Positions 14,123-23,374 of a stretch of 40,266 bases of DNA are shown here, in pieces. The stretch spans positions 1 through 40,266 of the forward strand of contig CANQRR010000031.1 in NCBI GenBank assembly GCA_947626285.1, given 5' to 3'. The position numbers and the translations under genes are program-made. The stretch's first letter is position 1. Every line of letters starts with the position of its first letter. Source of the stretch: an uncultured Lachnospiraceae bacterium. GTDB taxonomy: Bacteria; Bacillota; Clostridia; Lachnospirales; Lachnospiraceae. A model generated the notes under the pieces. The model ran no database searches. It was not told the DNA's origin and was given only the letters and a program-made list of their open reading frames with translations.

Positions 14123-16174
14123 ATGAGTTTCAAAGATTTAGATATTAAATTGAGCTATATTAGCTGCGGAGAAAAGAACATCGCAAAGTCCTTTCTAGTG
14201 CCGGCGCTGAAACAGGCAAAGCTGTACCAGCGTAGCGTCGGATTCTTCTCCTCCAGCGTACTGGCACCGATTATTGATGGAATTGTGGCAATGGCCCGGA
14301 AAGGCGGAAAAATCGAGCTAGTGGCAAGTCCGCTGCTCAACGAGCAGGACGTCATGGCAATCAACCTCGGCTATGAGCAACGGGAGGAGATTATTAGCAC
14401 CGCTTTTACTCGAGATTTCGCCGCAGCGATGGAGGACTTAGATGATGAACTGCTGAAACTCCTTGTCTCCCTGATTGCTAGTAGTACGCTGGATATAAAA
14501 ATCGCGGTGGCCAATTCTGCAGGTATGTACCACGACAAGCTCGGTATTTTGGAAGATTTCGACGGTAATGTGGTTGTATTCTTCGGCTCTGCCAACTCCA
14601 GCATTAACGGGTATCAGGACAATTATGAAAAGATTCGTGTAGTGAAAAGCTGGATAATTCCAGAGCAAGCTAGTATTGCCGATGAGAAGCGCGAGTTCGA
14701 TGCTCTTTGGAACGACACGAACCCTTACATCAAGGTATACGACTATAAGGAATCGGCAAAAAGACAGATTCTGAGGATAATCGATAATCGCAAGGCCGGT
14801 AGAGGAACCGCAAAGTCCGAACCGGTAAAGCTCCGAGACTATCAGGAAGAAGCCATTGCCGCTTGGGTTGAAAATCGGTACCACGGCTTCTATGTTATGG
14901 CCACCGGTACTGGCAAGACGTGGACGGCGATTTACTCTGCAAAGCGGCTACTGGAACATCACCCAGCTATGATCGTAATCTGCGCTCCATATAAACATTT
15001 GGTGCGACAGTGGGCAGATGATATTGTAAAGACATTCCCAACGGCGAAACTTGTGATGGTGTCCTCGGAAAATCCAACATGGGAGCAACAGATTTCGCAG
15101 GAGATCATTCGTAAGCGCTACAACCCTGAAAACCAAATTATCATCATCTCCACAATAGCGTCGTTCAAGATTCCCCGTTTTATGGCAGCGATTAAAAAAT
15201 CTGCGGATGAAAAGCTCCTGATTGTGGATGAGGCTCATCGGTTCACAGACCGCCCAGACTCCCTCAAAGACACATTCCAGTACCTGTTGGGCCTTAGTGC
15301 CACGCCACACAGTGGCTCGTCTGCACAGAAAGGTCAGGAACTCATGGCCTGGTTTGGCGGGCAGGTCTTTAATCTGCCGATTGAAGTAGCTCTGGAACGC
15401 GGTTTTTTGGTTTCATACTACTACTATCCAATATTTGTGGAGGCCACCGAGGACGAAGAGGGAAAATTCAGATACCATACTCAAAAAATTTTGTCTTGCT
15501 TCAAGAACAATAAGTGTATTAACCCGGATCTTCTAGTGAAATCCTTGCGCAACCGGCTGAGAGTTATCTCTATGGCCAAGGAAAAGCTAGATCGTATTGA
15601 CGAGATTGTGAATCAGATTAAAGAGCGCGACCATTTTGTTGTCTACTGCGGAGATGGCAAGCTGTTTGACAATAATACTGGAGAAGAACTTCGCCATATC
15701 CAATCTATTAAACGTGTATTGAGTGCTCATGGCTTCAAATCCAGCCAGTTCACTGCAAAGGAGAATATGGCAGACCGAATGGAGCTGGTTAGTGCCTTTA
15801 ACAACGGTGAAATCTCTGCTCTGGCAGCAATCCGTTGCCTGGATGAAGGCATCAATATTCCGTCTATCAAGAGCGCTCTGATTCTGTCCAGCAACGATGA
15901 CTACCGTGAATTTGTTCAACGGAGAGGCCGAATTCTCCGCACATATGCGGATAAAAGGTATGCCAAGATTTACGACGTGATTGTTCTCCCCTCCCGAGAT
16001 ATGAAAGGTTGGGCTAAAATCGAATTTCGCCGCTTCTATGAATATGCGAAATTGGCACTGAACTGGAGCGAGTTGGAGGCTGAGCTGGAGTCCTATCTGA
16101 CAAGATATGACTTATGCATCGAGGATATCGATGTTTATGATTATGAAGATGTGGAGGATACGGTTGATGAATGA
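14123..16174 (+). CDS. PLD-nuclease-like / superfamily 2 helicase
   Basis: A 683-residue protein. The N-terminal ~200 residues resemble a phospholipase D-type nuclease: HDK at 137-139 followed by FGSANSS from about 154, one HKD-like half-site, so activity may need a dimer. The C-terminal part is an SF2 helicase: RDYQEEAI (Q-like motif), Walker A TGTGKT at 261-266, DEAH at 369-372, LSATPHSG, and QRRGR (motif VI) from 599. This DEAD-plus-PLD order is found in several restriction and defence systems. The start at 14123 follows GGGAG with 7-base spacing. It overlaps the next gene by 8 bp. Likely DNA translocation and cleavage effector of the module. Confidence 0.88.
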   Translation: MSFKDLDIKLSYISCGEKNIAKSFLVPALKQAKLYQRSVGFFSSSVLAPIIDGIVAMARKGGKIELVASPLLNEQDVMAINLGYEQREEIISTAFTRDFAAAMEDLDDELLKLLVSLIASSTLDIKIAVANSAGMYHDKLGILEDFDGNVVVFFGSANSSINGYQDNYEKIRVVKSWIIPEQASIADEKREFDALWNDTNPYIKVYDYKESAKRQILRIIDNRKAGRGTAKSEPVKLRDYQEEAIAAWVENRYHGFYVMATGTGKTWTAIYSAKRLLEHHPAMIVICAPYKHLVRQWADDIVKTFPTAKLVMVSSENPTWEQQISQEIIRKRYNPENQIIIISTIASFKIPRFMAAIKKSADEKLLIVDEAHRFTDRPDSLKDTFQYLLGLSATPHSGSSAQKGQELMAWFGGQVFNLPIEVALERGFLVSYYYYPIFVEATEDEEGKFRYHTQKILSCFKNNKCINPDLLVKSLRNRLRVISMAKEKLDRIDEIVNQIKERDHFVVYCGDGKLFDNNTGEELRHIQSIKRVLSAHGFKSSQFTAKENMADRMELVSAFNNGEISALAAIRCLDEGINIPSIKSALILSSNDDYREFVQRRGRILRTYADKRYAKIYDVIVLPSRDMKGWAKIEFRRFYEYAKLALNWSELEAELESYLTRYDLCIEDIDVYDYEDVEDTVDE

Positions 16175-16325
16175 GGCTGAGATTGCAAGCAAAATGATTG
16201 GCTTTATTGAGGAAAAAGAGCGGCAGCTTCAAGTGAGCAAGCTCTCGGTGGATCAATCCAGGAATGATGTAGTAAAGGCGATTTTGGATGAATTGGAGCG
16301 TGTGACTTCCGATGAAAATCAGTAA
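16167..16325 (+). CDS. 52-residue hypothetical protein
   Basis: A short acidic, probably helical protein (MNEAEIASKMIGFIEEKERQ at the start). It overlaps the helicase gene at its 5' end and the SMC-like ATPase gene at its 3' end, with GTGGAGG 10-16 bases before the ATG. This translational coupling and the in-frame fit between two real genes argue that it is expressed. It may be an adaptor or regulator of its neighbours; no family is recognised. Confidence 0.65.
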   Translation: MNEAEIASKMIGFIEEKERQLQVSKLSVDQSRNDVVKAILDELERVTSDENQ

Positions 16326-18270
16326 AATCGAATTTGAAAACTTCCGTAACTTCATGCAGCGCGGAGAAATTCGCTGCTCCACTGACGGCAAGGTTACAAT
16401 CATCTACGGGAAGAATGGCGACGGCAAGACGACCTTGCACCAGCTTTTTCAGTGGGTTTTCTATGGGCAGGTTCACTTTAACAAGACCACTACAGACCGT
16501 CTATATAATCTACAATATGAAAGCGAATGTTCCTTCGGTGACACTTTCCAAGTGATGGGCGGCATCGATTTTGAGCACGATGGCGCACAGTATTCGCTTC
16601 GCCGGACATATACCTACCGAAAGGGGCTAGCCGATTCCGAGAAGATTGCAGAAGATTTTTCACTCTACAAGATGGATGAGGATTTCAACTGGCGGAGAAT
16701 GGACCATCCAAAGGAGATTATTGAGAAGTTGCTGCCCTCCGGACTTTCGGACTACTTCTTCTTCGACGGGGAGAGTATGATTGCTGATCTCCGTGTAAAG
16801 GGCAAGGACTCGGCTGGGAAACTCCGCAAGGCGCTGTATTCCATGTTTGATTTGGACGTTCTTGAAGCAGCAATCAACCACGTAGGCGAAACAAAGCTGA
16901 AAACCACTGTGTTGGGCAAGCTTTATCTCAGCAAAGGCACAATTTCGAGTGGGAGCCAGATTGCGGCCATCAAGACCAACATCGAGGGTGCGCAGACCCG
17001 GTTGGAGCGTCTCGGACGGGATTTAGAATCTGCACAAAAACGGAAAGCAGAATGTCAAGGCGTTCTTGTGTCTGTATCTGAGCAAATCGGTGGATTTAAG
17101 TCTAGGGCAGATTACGAAAGACAGCGGAAGGCACTGAAAACCCAACGTGACCTTTTTTTAAAGAATGCTACCGATGCCCAAGCCCACTTTGGAGATCAAG
17201 TTTCTGAGATGTTCCCACAGCTTCTGATTTCCAAGGCTGTGGAGGATGCGAAGCAGAAAATTCACCTAAAAATTGAAAATAATCGGTTGCCAAGTGGTAT
17301 CTCGAAGAAATTGATTGCTTACCTCACAGACTCGACCACGACGCATTGCATCTGTGGCAATCCGTTGTGCGATGCGGAGCGGCAGCACATCAGTACATAT
17401 CTCGATATGATGCCTCCGCGCTCCTACACCAGCCTGTACCAAGATTTTTCAAAGACCGCAAAAATGTGGGGACGGGGATATGACAAGAGCGGAATTGAAG
17501 ATAGCATTATGACGGTGCTTGCGAATAACGAACAGGCTGAGAAGTGTGATGAGCAGATCCACGAATTAGATGAAGCCGAAAAGAAAAGCCCCGACATCGA
17601 AGACTTGATTGTGGCGAGGCAGCAAGCCGAGCAGGAGATTTCTGAACTTGATGCTCGGATTGGAGAGATTGGCACGAATCAGAGAAAGATTGAGATCTAC
17701 CTCAAAAAGCAGATGCAGGACTTCGATAACGCCACAAGGGAGAACGCAGCTACCGAGAAAGTGAATCGCAAGATTAGGATTATGGAGGAGGTTGCCGCAT
17801 ATTTCCGTAAAAAGCTAGACGATGAATCTGTTTCCTATAGCCACTGCCTGGAAGAGAGCATTCAAAGCCTAATTGACAATATGTTGACTAGCCGAAGGAA
17901 AGTGACTGTCAGCCCTGAGTTCGCCGTGCGAGTAACAGACAGCTTCAACGATGAATCCAAATCCGAGGGGCAGTTTGCCGTGGTGTCTTTTGCGTATATC
18001 GGCGGCATTCTGAAAATGCTTCGGAGCGATGAGCATCTCTCCTCTAAGGAATATCCCCTTGTACTGGATGGCCCGTTTTCCAAACTCGACCCAGACCAGC
18101 GACAAAATGTAGTGAACATGATTCCACAATTTGCCCCGCAGGTAATTTTGTTTTCCAAGGATGATTTGCATGAGGTGTTTTCGGCGGAGAGCATTGGCAG
18201 GGTGTGGACAATTATGAGCAACGAGGAAAAGAATATTGCCAGGATTGAGGAGGGGCATTTATGGAATTGA
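16312..18270 (+). CDS. DndD-like SMC/RecF-type ATPase with Cys cluster
   Basis: A 652-residue AAA/ABC-type ATPase. Walker A GKNGDGKT is at residues 33-40. YFFFDGE, the block also seen in DndD as YFFDGE, follows near 150. Long coiled-coil arms run from ~200 to ~540, and Walker B LVLDGP ends at 588, followed by FSKLDPDQ. At the middle of the arms Cys346, Cys348 and Cys353 (CICGNPLC) recall a zinc hook but with different spacing from Rad50 CxxC. It is a paralogue of dndD further right, yet belongs to the effector operon: it overlaps the small gene before and the 166-aa gene after. It probably acts on DNA as a dimer. Confidence 0.88.
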   Translation: MKISKIEFENFRNFMQRGEIRCSTDGKVTIIYGKNGDGKTTLHQLFQWVFYGQVHFNKTTTDRLYNLQYESECSFGDTFQVMGGIDFEHDGAQYSLRRTYTYRKGLADSEKIAEDFSLYKMDEDFNWRRMDHPKEIIEKLLPSGLSDYFFFDGESMIADLRVKGKDSAGKLRKALYSMFDLDVLEAAINHVGETKLKTTVLGKLYLSKGTISSGSQIAAIKTNIEGAQTRLERLGRDLESAQKRKAECQGVLVSVSEQIGGFKSRADYERQRKALKTQRDLFLKNATDAQAHFGDQVSEMFPQLLISKAVEDAKQKIHLKIENNRLPSGISKKLIAYLTDSTTTHCICGNPLCDAERQHISTYLDMMPPRSYTSLYQDFSKTAKMWGRGYDKSGIEDSIMTVLANNEQAEKCDEQIHELDEAEKKSPDIEDLIVARQQAEQEISELDARIGEIGTNQRKIEIYLKKQMQDFDNATRENAATEKVNRKIRIMEEVAAYFRKKLDDESVSYSHCLEESIQSLIDNMLTSRRKVTVSPEFAVRVTDSFNDESKSEGQFAVVSFAYIGGILKMLRSDEHLSSKEYPLVLDGPFSKLDPDQRQNVVNMIPQFAPQVILFSKDDLHEVFSAESIGRVWTIMSNEEKNIARIEEGHLWN

Positions 18271-18761
18271 CAACCGATGTCAGCCTGAGGGGTACCGCCT
18301 GGAACCGGGCAATTGACACTCTGGCTCCGATTTTCAAGACACGAACTAACTATTCCTTATATATGTTGGCCCTGGCAATTGGTGTGATGTACGACCGCAG
18401 GGTAGAGAAGCCTGAGGAGAACGGAGAAGATATCAGAAATGTCCCCCGTAACGTACTTCAAAATAATGACAATGGTAAATTGGACTTTATCTTCCAAGCT
18501 GCTATTCTGTCAACCACTACGGCGCAGTTCTCTGAGGAGGAGCGGCTGGACCTGGCCTTTGGTGACAAAACGGAGTTTAAGAAGATTGAGTTCCTGACGC
18601 AATTTGCGAACTTTGGGGTTGTAAAGCTAGTTGAATTGATTGGAGATTCGACTGTAGAAACAATGGACAACATCAAAAACTTTCTGGTGCAAACCGTGGA
18701 GGGCAGAAACCTGGATATTGATGCCTTGCCGGATGATCTTCTTTTGGAGGATGAAATATAA
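18261..18761 (+). CDS. 166-aa protein, unknown, last gene of effector module
   Basis: Soluble 166-residue protein. The N-terminal part (FKTRTNYSLYMLALAIGVMY) is helical and faintly recalls the helical core of DndE, but I cannot call homology. The C-terminus is acidic (ALPDDLLLEDEI). Its ATG overlaps the end of the SMC-like ATPase gene by 10 bp, as dndE closely follows dndD in the modification half, so it may be a small partner of that ATPase. It is followed by the dndB promoter region. Confidence 0.75.
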   Translation: MELTTDVSLRGTAWNRAIDTLAPIFKTRTNYSLYMLALAIGVMYDRRVEKPEENGEDIRNVPRNVLQNNDNGKLDFIFQAAILSTTTAQFSEEERLDLAFGDKTEFKKIEFLTQFANFGVVKLVELIGDSTVETMDNIKNFLVQTVEGRNLDIDALPDDLLLEDEI

Positions 18762-18781
18762 GCGTGTTCAGACAGAGTAGA

Positions 18782-18810
18782 TTGACTTAAGGCAAGTAGT
18801 GTGATATACT
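18782..18810 (+). promoter_or_regulatory. Consensus promoter of dndBCDE
   Basis: TTGACT at 18782-18787, exactly 17 bp, TATACT at 18805-18810. The -10 box lies inside the inverted repeat 18798-18837, so a protein bound to that repeat would block RNA polymerase. Confidence 0.75.
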
Positions 18811-18837
18811 TAAGTGCATACTTAAGTATATCACACT
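18798..18837. promoter_or_regulatory. 18-bp perfect inverted repeat (operator or leader hairpin) before dndB
   Basis: The arms AGTGTGATATACTTAAGT and ACTTAAGTATATCACACT pair perfectly around the loop GCAT. A third ACTTAAG is at 18785-18791, overlapping the -35. A run of six T follows, so the repeat might also end transcription coming from the effector operon. It ends 17 bp before the dndB ATG. An operator is my preferred reading. Confidence 0.8.
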
Positions 18838-18854
18838 TTTTTAGGGGGTACAGT

Positions 18855-19919
18855 ATGAATTTCTCATATCATTTCCCCGCAGTACGGGGGATTCAGGCTG
18901 GTCGTGAGTACTTCATCTCCATGGTGCCATTGAAGCTTTTGCCACGACTCTTCCCCTCCGATACTGAGTTTATTCTTCCAGAGTACCGGGCACAGAGGCG
19001 AATTAATGAGGCTAGAATCCCCGAAATTAAGCGGTATATCATTGATAATCGGGATTCCTATGTGTTCTCGGCGTTGGCAGCTTCGATTGACGGAGAGTTC
19101 AAATTCACCCCTTTTATGGACACTGATGTGGGCATTTTTGAGGTGGACATGGAGGCTGTTTTCCTGATTAATGATGGCCAGCATAGAAAGGCTGCCATTG
19201 AAGCTGCTATGGAGGAGGATTCTTCGCTCGGCAAGGAGACCATTTCTATCGTGTTCTATAGCGACAATGGTCTCGCCCGTAGCCAGCAGATGTTTACTGA
19301 TCTAAATAAGCACGCTGTGAAGACTTCCAACTCTTTGGCCACGCTCTATGACGCTCGTGATCAGATTGCTGTGGCCACTAAGAATATCATTGATGCCATT
19401 CCGTTTTTCAAGAGATACACAGATAAAGAGCGAGATATCCTCGGCAAGAACTCGTCTAATTTATTTACGATCAATATGATCTATAAGGCAAATCAAAAGA
19501 TTTTGCATGGAGATTCCTGTTCCAACGAAGATGTGGAATTTTTGCTGACATTCTGGCAACTGGTGTCTGATAACATTGTAGAATGGCAAGAAGTGTTGAA
19601 CAAAACTCTCCCTAAGAAAGCCTTGCGTGAAAACTACATCATCGCTCTGGCCGTGACAATCAATGCATTTGGACGGCTGGGACGGTGCTTCTACGATGAT
19701 CACTCCCTCAAGATGAAAGACTATTTGATTCGCCTTCGTGAAATTGATTGGCTGCGCTCAAACGAGGAATGGGTAGGACGGACAATCCGCGAAAACGGCA
19801 AGGTGCTGAATAGTGAGGATTCTATTGCGCTGACCTGTGCCTCAATCAAGCGGCAGATTGGATTACCCCTTAGCAAAGAAGAACAGCAGAGAGAAAAGCA
19901 ACTGATAGAGAGGCGATAA
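18855..19919 (+). CDS. dndB: DndB, DGQHR-domain regulator of DNA phosphorothioation
   Basis: A 354-residue protein with the diagnostic DGQHR at residues 107-111 inside VFLINDGQHRKAAIEAAM, and the downstream QMFTDLNKHAVKTSNSL block. DndB is known in other bacteria as a non-essential member that limits modification and represses the dnd promoter. ATG at 18855 follows GGGGG at -10; an upstream in-frame GTG at 18801 lies inside the inverted repeat and is rejected. It heads the dndBCDE unit, 2 bp before dndC. The palindromic promoter just upstream is a natural target for it. Confidence in family is high; regulation here is inferred. Confidence 0.93.
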   Translation: MNFSYHFPAVRGIQAGREYFISMVPLKLLPRLFPSDTEFILPEYRAQRRINEARIPEIKRYIIDNRDSYVFSALAASIDGEFKFTPFMDTDVGIFEVDMEAVFLINDGQHRKAAIEAAMEEDSSLGKETISIVFYSDNGLARSQQMFTDLNKHAVKTSNSLATLYDARDQIAVATKNIIDAIPFFKRYTDKERDILGKNSSNLFTINMIYKANQKILHGDSCSNEDVEFLLTFWQLVSDNIVEWQEVLNKTLPKKALRENYIIALAVTINAFGRLGRCFYDDHSLKMKDYLIRLREIDWLRSNEEWVGRTIRENGKVLNSEDSIALTCASIKRQIGLPLSKEEQQREKQLIERR

Positions 19920-19921
19920 AC

Positions 19922-21295
19922 ATGGGATATGTAGGCGAATTTGAGGTCTTTGAAAACATTATACAAGAAATGTCGCTCGTATATCAGCATGACCAGCGCC
20001 CTTGGATGATTGGCTTTAGCGGAGGTAAGGACTCGACTCTCCTCTGCTGTCTTGTGATGGAGATGCTACAACGGCTTTCCACAGATAAGAGAAATAAGAC
20101 CGTCTATATCGTAACATCCGACACGATGGTGGAAAACCCAATCGTTCGGAGATATATGCACAAAATGTCCGATCTAATCGGTAAAAACGGCAAGGCGCTA
20201 CGAATCCAATCCGATATAATCTATCCAAAGGTGGAAGATACCTTTTGGTGCAAGGTAATCGGGCTAGGGTACCCCACGCCGGAGCCTCCAGGGTTTCGGT
20301 GGTGTACGGATCGGCTGAAAATTCAACCGATGAATGCCTATACCTATGAGACCATCAGAAACAATGGCGAGGTAATACTACTACTAGGTGTCCGCAAGGC
20401 AGAAAGTACCTACAGGGCTAACAATATCCGTGCACGCGAAATTGAGGGAAAACTCTTGGTCCCTCACAACGACATTAAAAATGCTTACATCTACAATCCG
20501 TTGACCGAGATTCCAAATGAGAAAGTCTGGAGATTCTTACTGAAGGGTGATGGCCTGTCTCCCTGGGGATCTGACAACAAATACCTTTACTCACTCTATC
20601 AGGGGGAAAACCTGGGTGAAGAACAGAGTGTAATCGGAGAGATTGATAAAGAAAAAATACCAGTTACGGGCAACTCGCGCTTTGGGTGCTGGATCTGCAC
20701 GATGGTGAAAGAAGACAAATCCCTCCAAGCCTTTATAGACCGAGGTGAAACCTGGTTGGTACCACTTCGCAATTTTAGAAATTGGCTGATGAATCTTCGT
20801 TCTGACCCAAATGCGCGAGAGTATAAGCGGCGTAACGGTAGCGTGTACCGGAAACCAGATGGAACGATTGGGCAGGGACCGTTCACAATGGAAACACGTA
20901 AGGAGATGTTAAGACGGCTCCTGCAACTGGAGGAAGAAACAGGTTTCTCCTTGATTACGATAGATGAGCTGAAACAGATTGACTTGCTTTGGGATAATGA
21001 GGGCGATTTATCCCGGCGGTCTTTAGTCGAGATATATTCCTCCGTTAAGGGAAAACAACTTCCGTGGGATGGCTATAAACTTCCCGTGTTCCCGGACGAT
21101 GTCATTGCCGAGATTCGGCGACTATGTGAAGAAAATGACATAGAATTTGAGTTGATTGCAAAGCTGATTATTGAGATTGAGGCGAACAAAAATTATACCA
21201 ACGCTTCTATGATTCCTAGAGCCTTTGACCGTGTGATCAACCAGGGCTGGCTTCACTTCGAGAGCATCGAGAAGGGACTGCAAAATGAAAATTAA
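19922..21295 (+). CDS. dndC: DndC, phosphorothioation sulfurtransferase (PAPS reductase-like)
   Basis: A 457-residue PP-loop ATPase. The PP-loop SGGKDS is at residues 33-38; Cys110, Cys128 and the CWIC pair Cys256/Cys259 fit the four ligands of the 4Fe-4S cluster described for DndC. It activates and transfers sulfur to the DNA backbone, replacing a non-bridging phosphate oxygen. Length is usual for the family. The start is 2 bp after dndB, and the gene overlaps dndD by 11 bp, so the unit is translationally coupled. Sulfur must come from a cysteine desulfurase; dndA is not here. Confidence 0.95.
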   Translation: MGYVGEFEVFENIIQEMSLVYQHDQRPWMIGFSGGKDSTLLCCLVMEMLQRLSTDKRNKTVYIVTSDTMVENPIVRRYMHKMSDLIGKNGKALRIQSDIIYPKVEDTFWCKVIGLGYPTPEPPGFRWCTDRLKIQPMNAYTYETIRNNGEVILLLGVRKAESTYRANNIRAREIEGKLLVPHNDIKNAYIYNPLTEIPNEKVWRFLLKGDGLSPWGSDNKYLYSLYQGENLGEEQSVIGEIDKEKIPVTGNSRFGCWICTMVKEDKSLQAFIDRGETWLVPLRNFRNWLMNLRSDPNAREYKRRNGSVYRKPDGTIGQGPFTMETRKEMLRRLLQLEEETGFSLITIDELKQIDLLWDNEGDLSRRSLVEIYSSVKGKQLPWDGYKLPVFPDDVIAEIRRLCEENDIEFELIAKLIIEIEANKNYTNASMIPRAFDRVINQGWLHFESIEKGLQNEN

Positions 21296-23372
21296 CAGCA
21301 TAGAATTATACAACTTCGGTTCCTATGAGGGAGAAGCGCACTTTAATACCAATGTAACAAATAAGCGGAGTATTATCCTGGTTGGCGGAAAAAATGGCGC
21401 AGGAAAAACTACACTTTTTACCGCAATGCGAGTTTGTCTCTACGGATACATCAGCATGGGGTACAAGAGCCCGAATTCGTATTATAAGCGGGCTATCACA
21501 AAACTTATCAACAACAATGCAAAAATGACCCGTCCCACGGATGCATATGTTCAGATGGAGATCCAACTCAGCAATGGCAGGGGCGTGGACATCTATCGCT
21601 TACACCGCTCCTGGGTTCTGTCTGACTCTTTGACCGAATTTTATAACGTAGAGAAAAATGATAAGACGCTTTCCGTAGACGAAGTTGCGGACTTTGAAAA
21701 GTATATGTTGTCCCTAATCACCCCGGAACTTTTTAATCTTTATTTCTTCGATGGTGAGAAAATAGCAGACTTTTTTTTGAACGAAGGAAGCAATGAGCGG
21801 ATCAAAGAAGCGTTTCTTACTCTTTGCGGCTATGATACGTTTGATATCATGCGGCGGAATTTCAGGCGGGTAAAGAGCAACGAGCAAAAGACATCGGCTG
21901 TTTTGGATGAGTATTTGGTAGCTAAGGATGCCTACGATACAGCTCGAAATACTCTTCAGGATCTGACAAACCGGCTGAATGTATGTATTGATGATATCGA
22001 GACCTGTGAGGCCGATATTGCTATTCTAGAAAAGGATTATACGCAGAAGGGCGGCATCACCGAAGATGAATGGAACAAAAAATTGGCGATTCTCAAGGAA
22101 GAGGAAAAGAAACGGGACACCTGGAACGTCCTGCTCCGAAAATGGGCAAACGATCTAATTCCTTTTTTGATGATTCGAGACCAGGTGCATAGGCTAAAAC
22201 GCCAAATTGAACGTGAGAATAATAATCTGAAATACCGAAATTTTTGCGAGGTTCTGGACACTCCAGATGTCACCAAGCTGATTGAAACAGATATTACGGG
22301 TATTAAGCAACAGGCATTCATTCTGTTTGGAAATGAGGCAGAGCAGATTCTCGACCTATCTTTTGAGCAGAGTGCCTCACTGCTCGTTCAAGTAAACCAA
22401 ATCCTAGATTTCGATGTGGAGAAAGTTGCAAAGTGTAAGCAAGCAATCAAGCACTCGATTGCCGTGTCTGGACGGACTAGGAAAGAGTTGGAGGCTAGCA
22501 ATGTGGCTACGGTGCAAGAGTATATGCGCCGGAGAGCGGAACTTTTTGAAAAGAAAAGCCAGCTTCTGACCAATCGAGTAGCTTTAGAGCAGGAGACAGC
22601 GGCACAGGCCGAAATTGTAAAGCAGTGTGATGCTCAGCTGACGCAGACACAAGCAAGGCTTGTGGCAGATTTGAAAAAGGCGTCTATCAATGATATCTCC
22701 GCCAGGGCGATTGTGATGCTGGACAAGCTCCAAGATGTCCTTTACCGAAGACAAATAGAAAAAGTAGAGGACTTCTTTAGAACAGAGATTCGCAAGCTGA
22801 TGCGCAAGACACATTTCATTGACGATATCCATATTGATGACAATTTCAATATTCACATTTATAGGACCGAGGCGTTTGATCCAGAAAAACTAGCGAAGTC
22901 TATAATGTCATCTCCTATGGATCATGTGCATGAAGTGATTGGAGAAGCCAGTATGCGAGAGTTACAATATCTTGCCCAAACAGATAAGATTTCAGGGATT
23001 ATTGCATACTGCAAGGCGCAGACGACAAGCCCAATAATGCTGCCGGTTGAGATTGATAAAACTTCCCTTTCCAACGGCGAAAAGCAGATTTTTATTATGG
23101 CGCTTTACCATTCCCTTGTTCAGCTCTGCAATTATGAGATCCCCTTTGTGATTGATACGCCTTTTGCACGGATCGACACCGAGCATCGCAGAAATATCTC
23201 ACTTCACTTTTTCTGTGAACTCAAGGGGCAGGTGTTCATTCTATCCACCAACGAGGAAATAGACTCGGATCACGTTGCCATTATGAAAGACCATATTGCA
23301 ACCACTTATATGCTTGAGAACAGCGGTAGCCAAAAGACAAAGGTGCTGACAGATTCCTATTTTGAGGTATAG
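21285..23372 (+). CDS. dndD: DndD, SMC-like ATPase of phosphorothioation
   Basis: A 695-residue ABC/SMC-type ATPase. Walker A GGKNGAGKT at 34-42, the YFFDGEKIADFF block near residue 150, coiled-coil arms, signature LSNGEKQ and Walker B FVIDTPFARID near the C-terminus are all present. DndD is thought to use ATP hydrolysis to open or nick DNA for sulfur insertion. It lacks the Cys cluster of the paralogue at 16312-18270. It is translationally coupled to dndC before and to dndE 2 bp after. Confidence 0.95.
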   Translation: MKINSIELYNFGSYEGEAHFNTNVTNKRSIILVGGKNGAGKTTLFTAMRVCLYGYISMGYKSPNSYYKRAITKLINNNAKMTRPTDAYVQMEIQLSNGRGVDIYRLHRSWVLSDSLTEFYNVEKNDKTLSVDEVADFEKYMLSLITPELFNLYFFDGEKIADFFLNEGSNERIKEAFLTLCGYDTFDIMRRNFRRVKSNEQKTSAVLDEYLVAKDAYDTARNTLQDLTNRLNVCIDDIETCEADIAILEKDYTQKGGITEDEWNKKLAILKEEEKKRDTWNVLLRKWANDLIPFLMIRDQVHRLKRQIERENNNLKYRNFCEVLDTPDVTKLIETDITGIKQQAFILFGNEAEQILDLSFEQSASLLVQVNQILDFDVEKVAKCKQAIKHSIAVSGRTRKELEASNVATVQEYMRRRAELFEKKSQLLTNRVALEQETAAQAEIVKQCDAQLTQTQARLVADLKKASINDISARAIVMLDKLQDVLYRRQIEKVEDFFRTEIRKLMRKTHFIDDIHIDDNFNIHIYRTEAFDPEKLAKSIMSSPMDHVHEVIGEASMRELQYLAQTDKISGIIAYCKAQTTSPIMLPVEIDKTSLSNGEKQIFIMALYHSLVQLCNYEIPFVIDTPFARIDTEHRRNISLHFFCELKGQVFILSTNEEIDSDHVAIMKDHIATTYMLENSGSQKTKVLTDSYFEV

Positions 23373-23374
23373 AT

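Noticed and set aside
14123-18270. DISARM or type I restriction system
   Set aside because: There is no methyltransferase, DUF1998 protein or HsdS in the island; the modification genes are Dnd-type.
11458-18761. Calling the left operon dndFGH
   Set aside because: None of the five products resembles DndF, DndG or DndH in domain content, size or order as I know them; PLD-helicase and alpha-CTD/sigma4 domains do not fit.
18801-18854. Upstream start for DndB at a GTG inside the inverted repeat
   Set aside because: It would place coding sequence in the operator and lacks a ribosome site; the ATG at 18855 has one.
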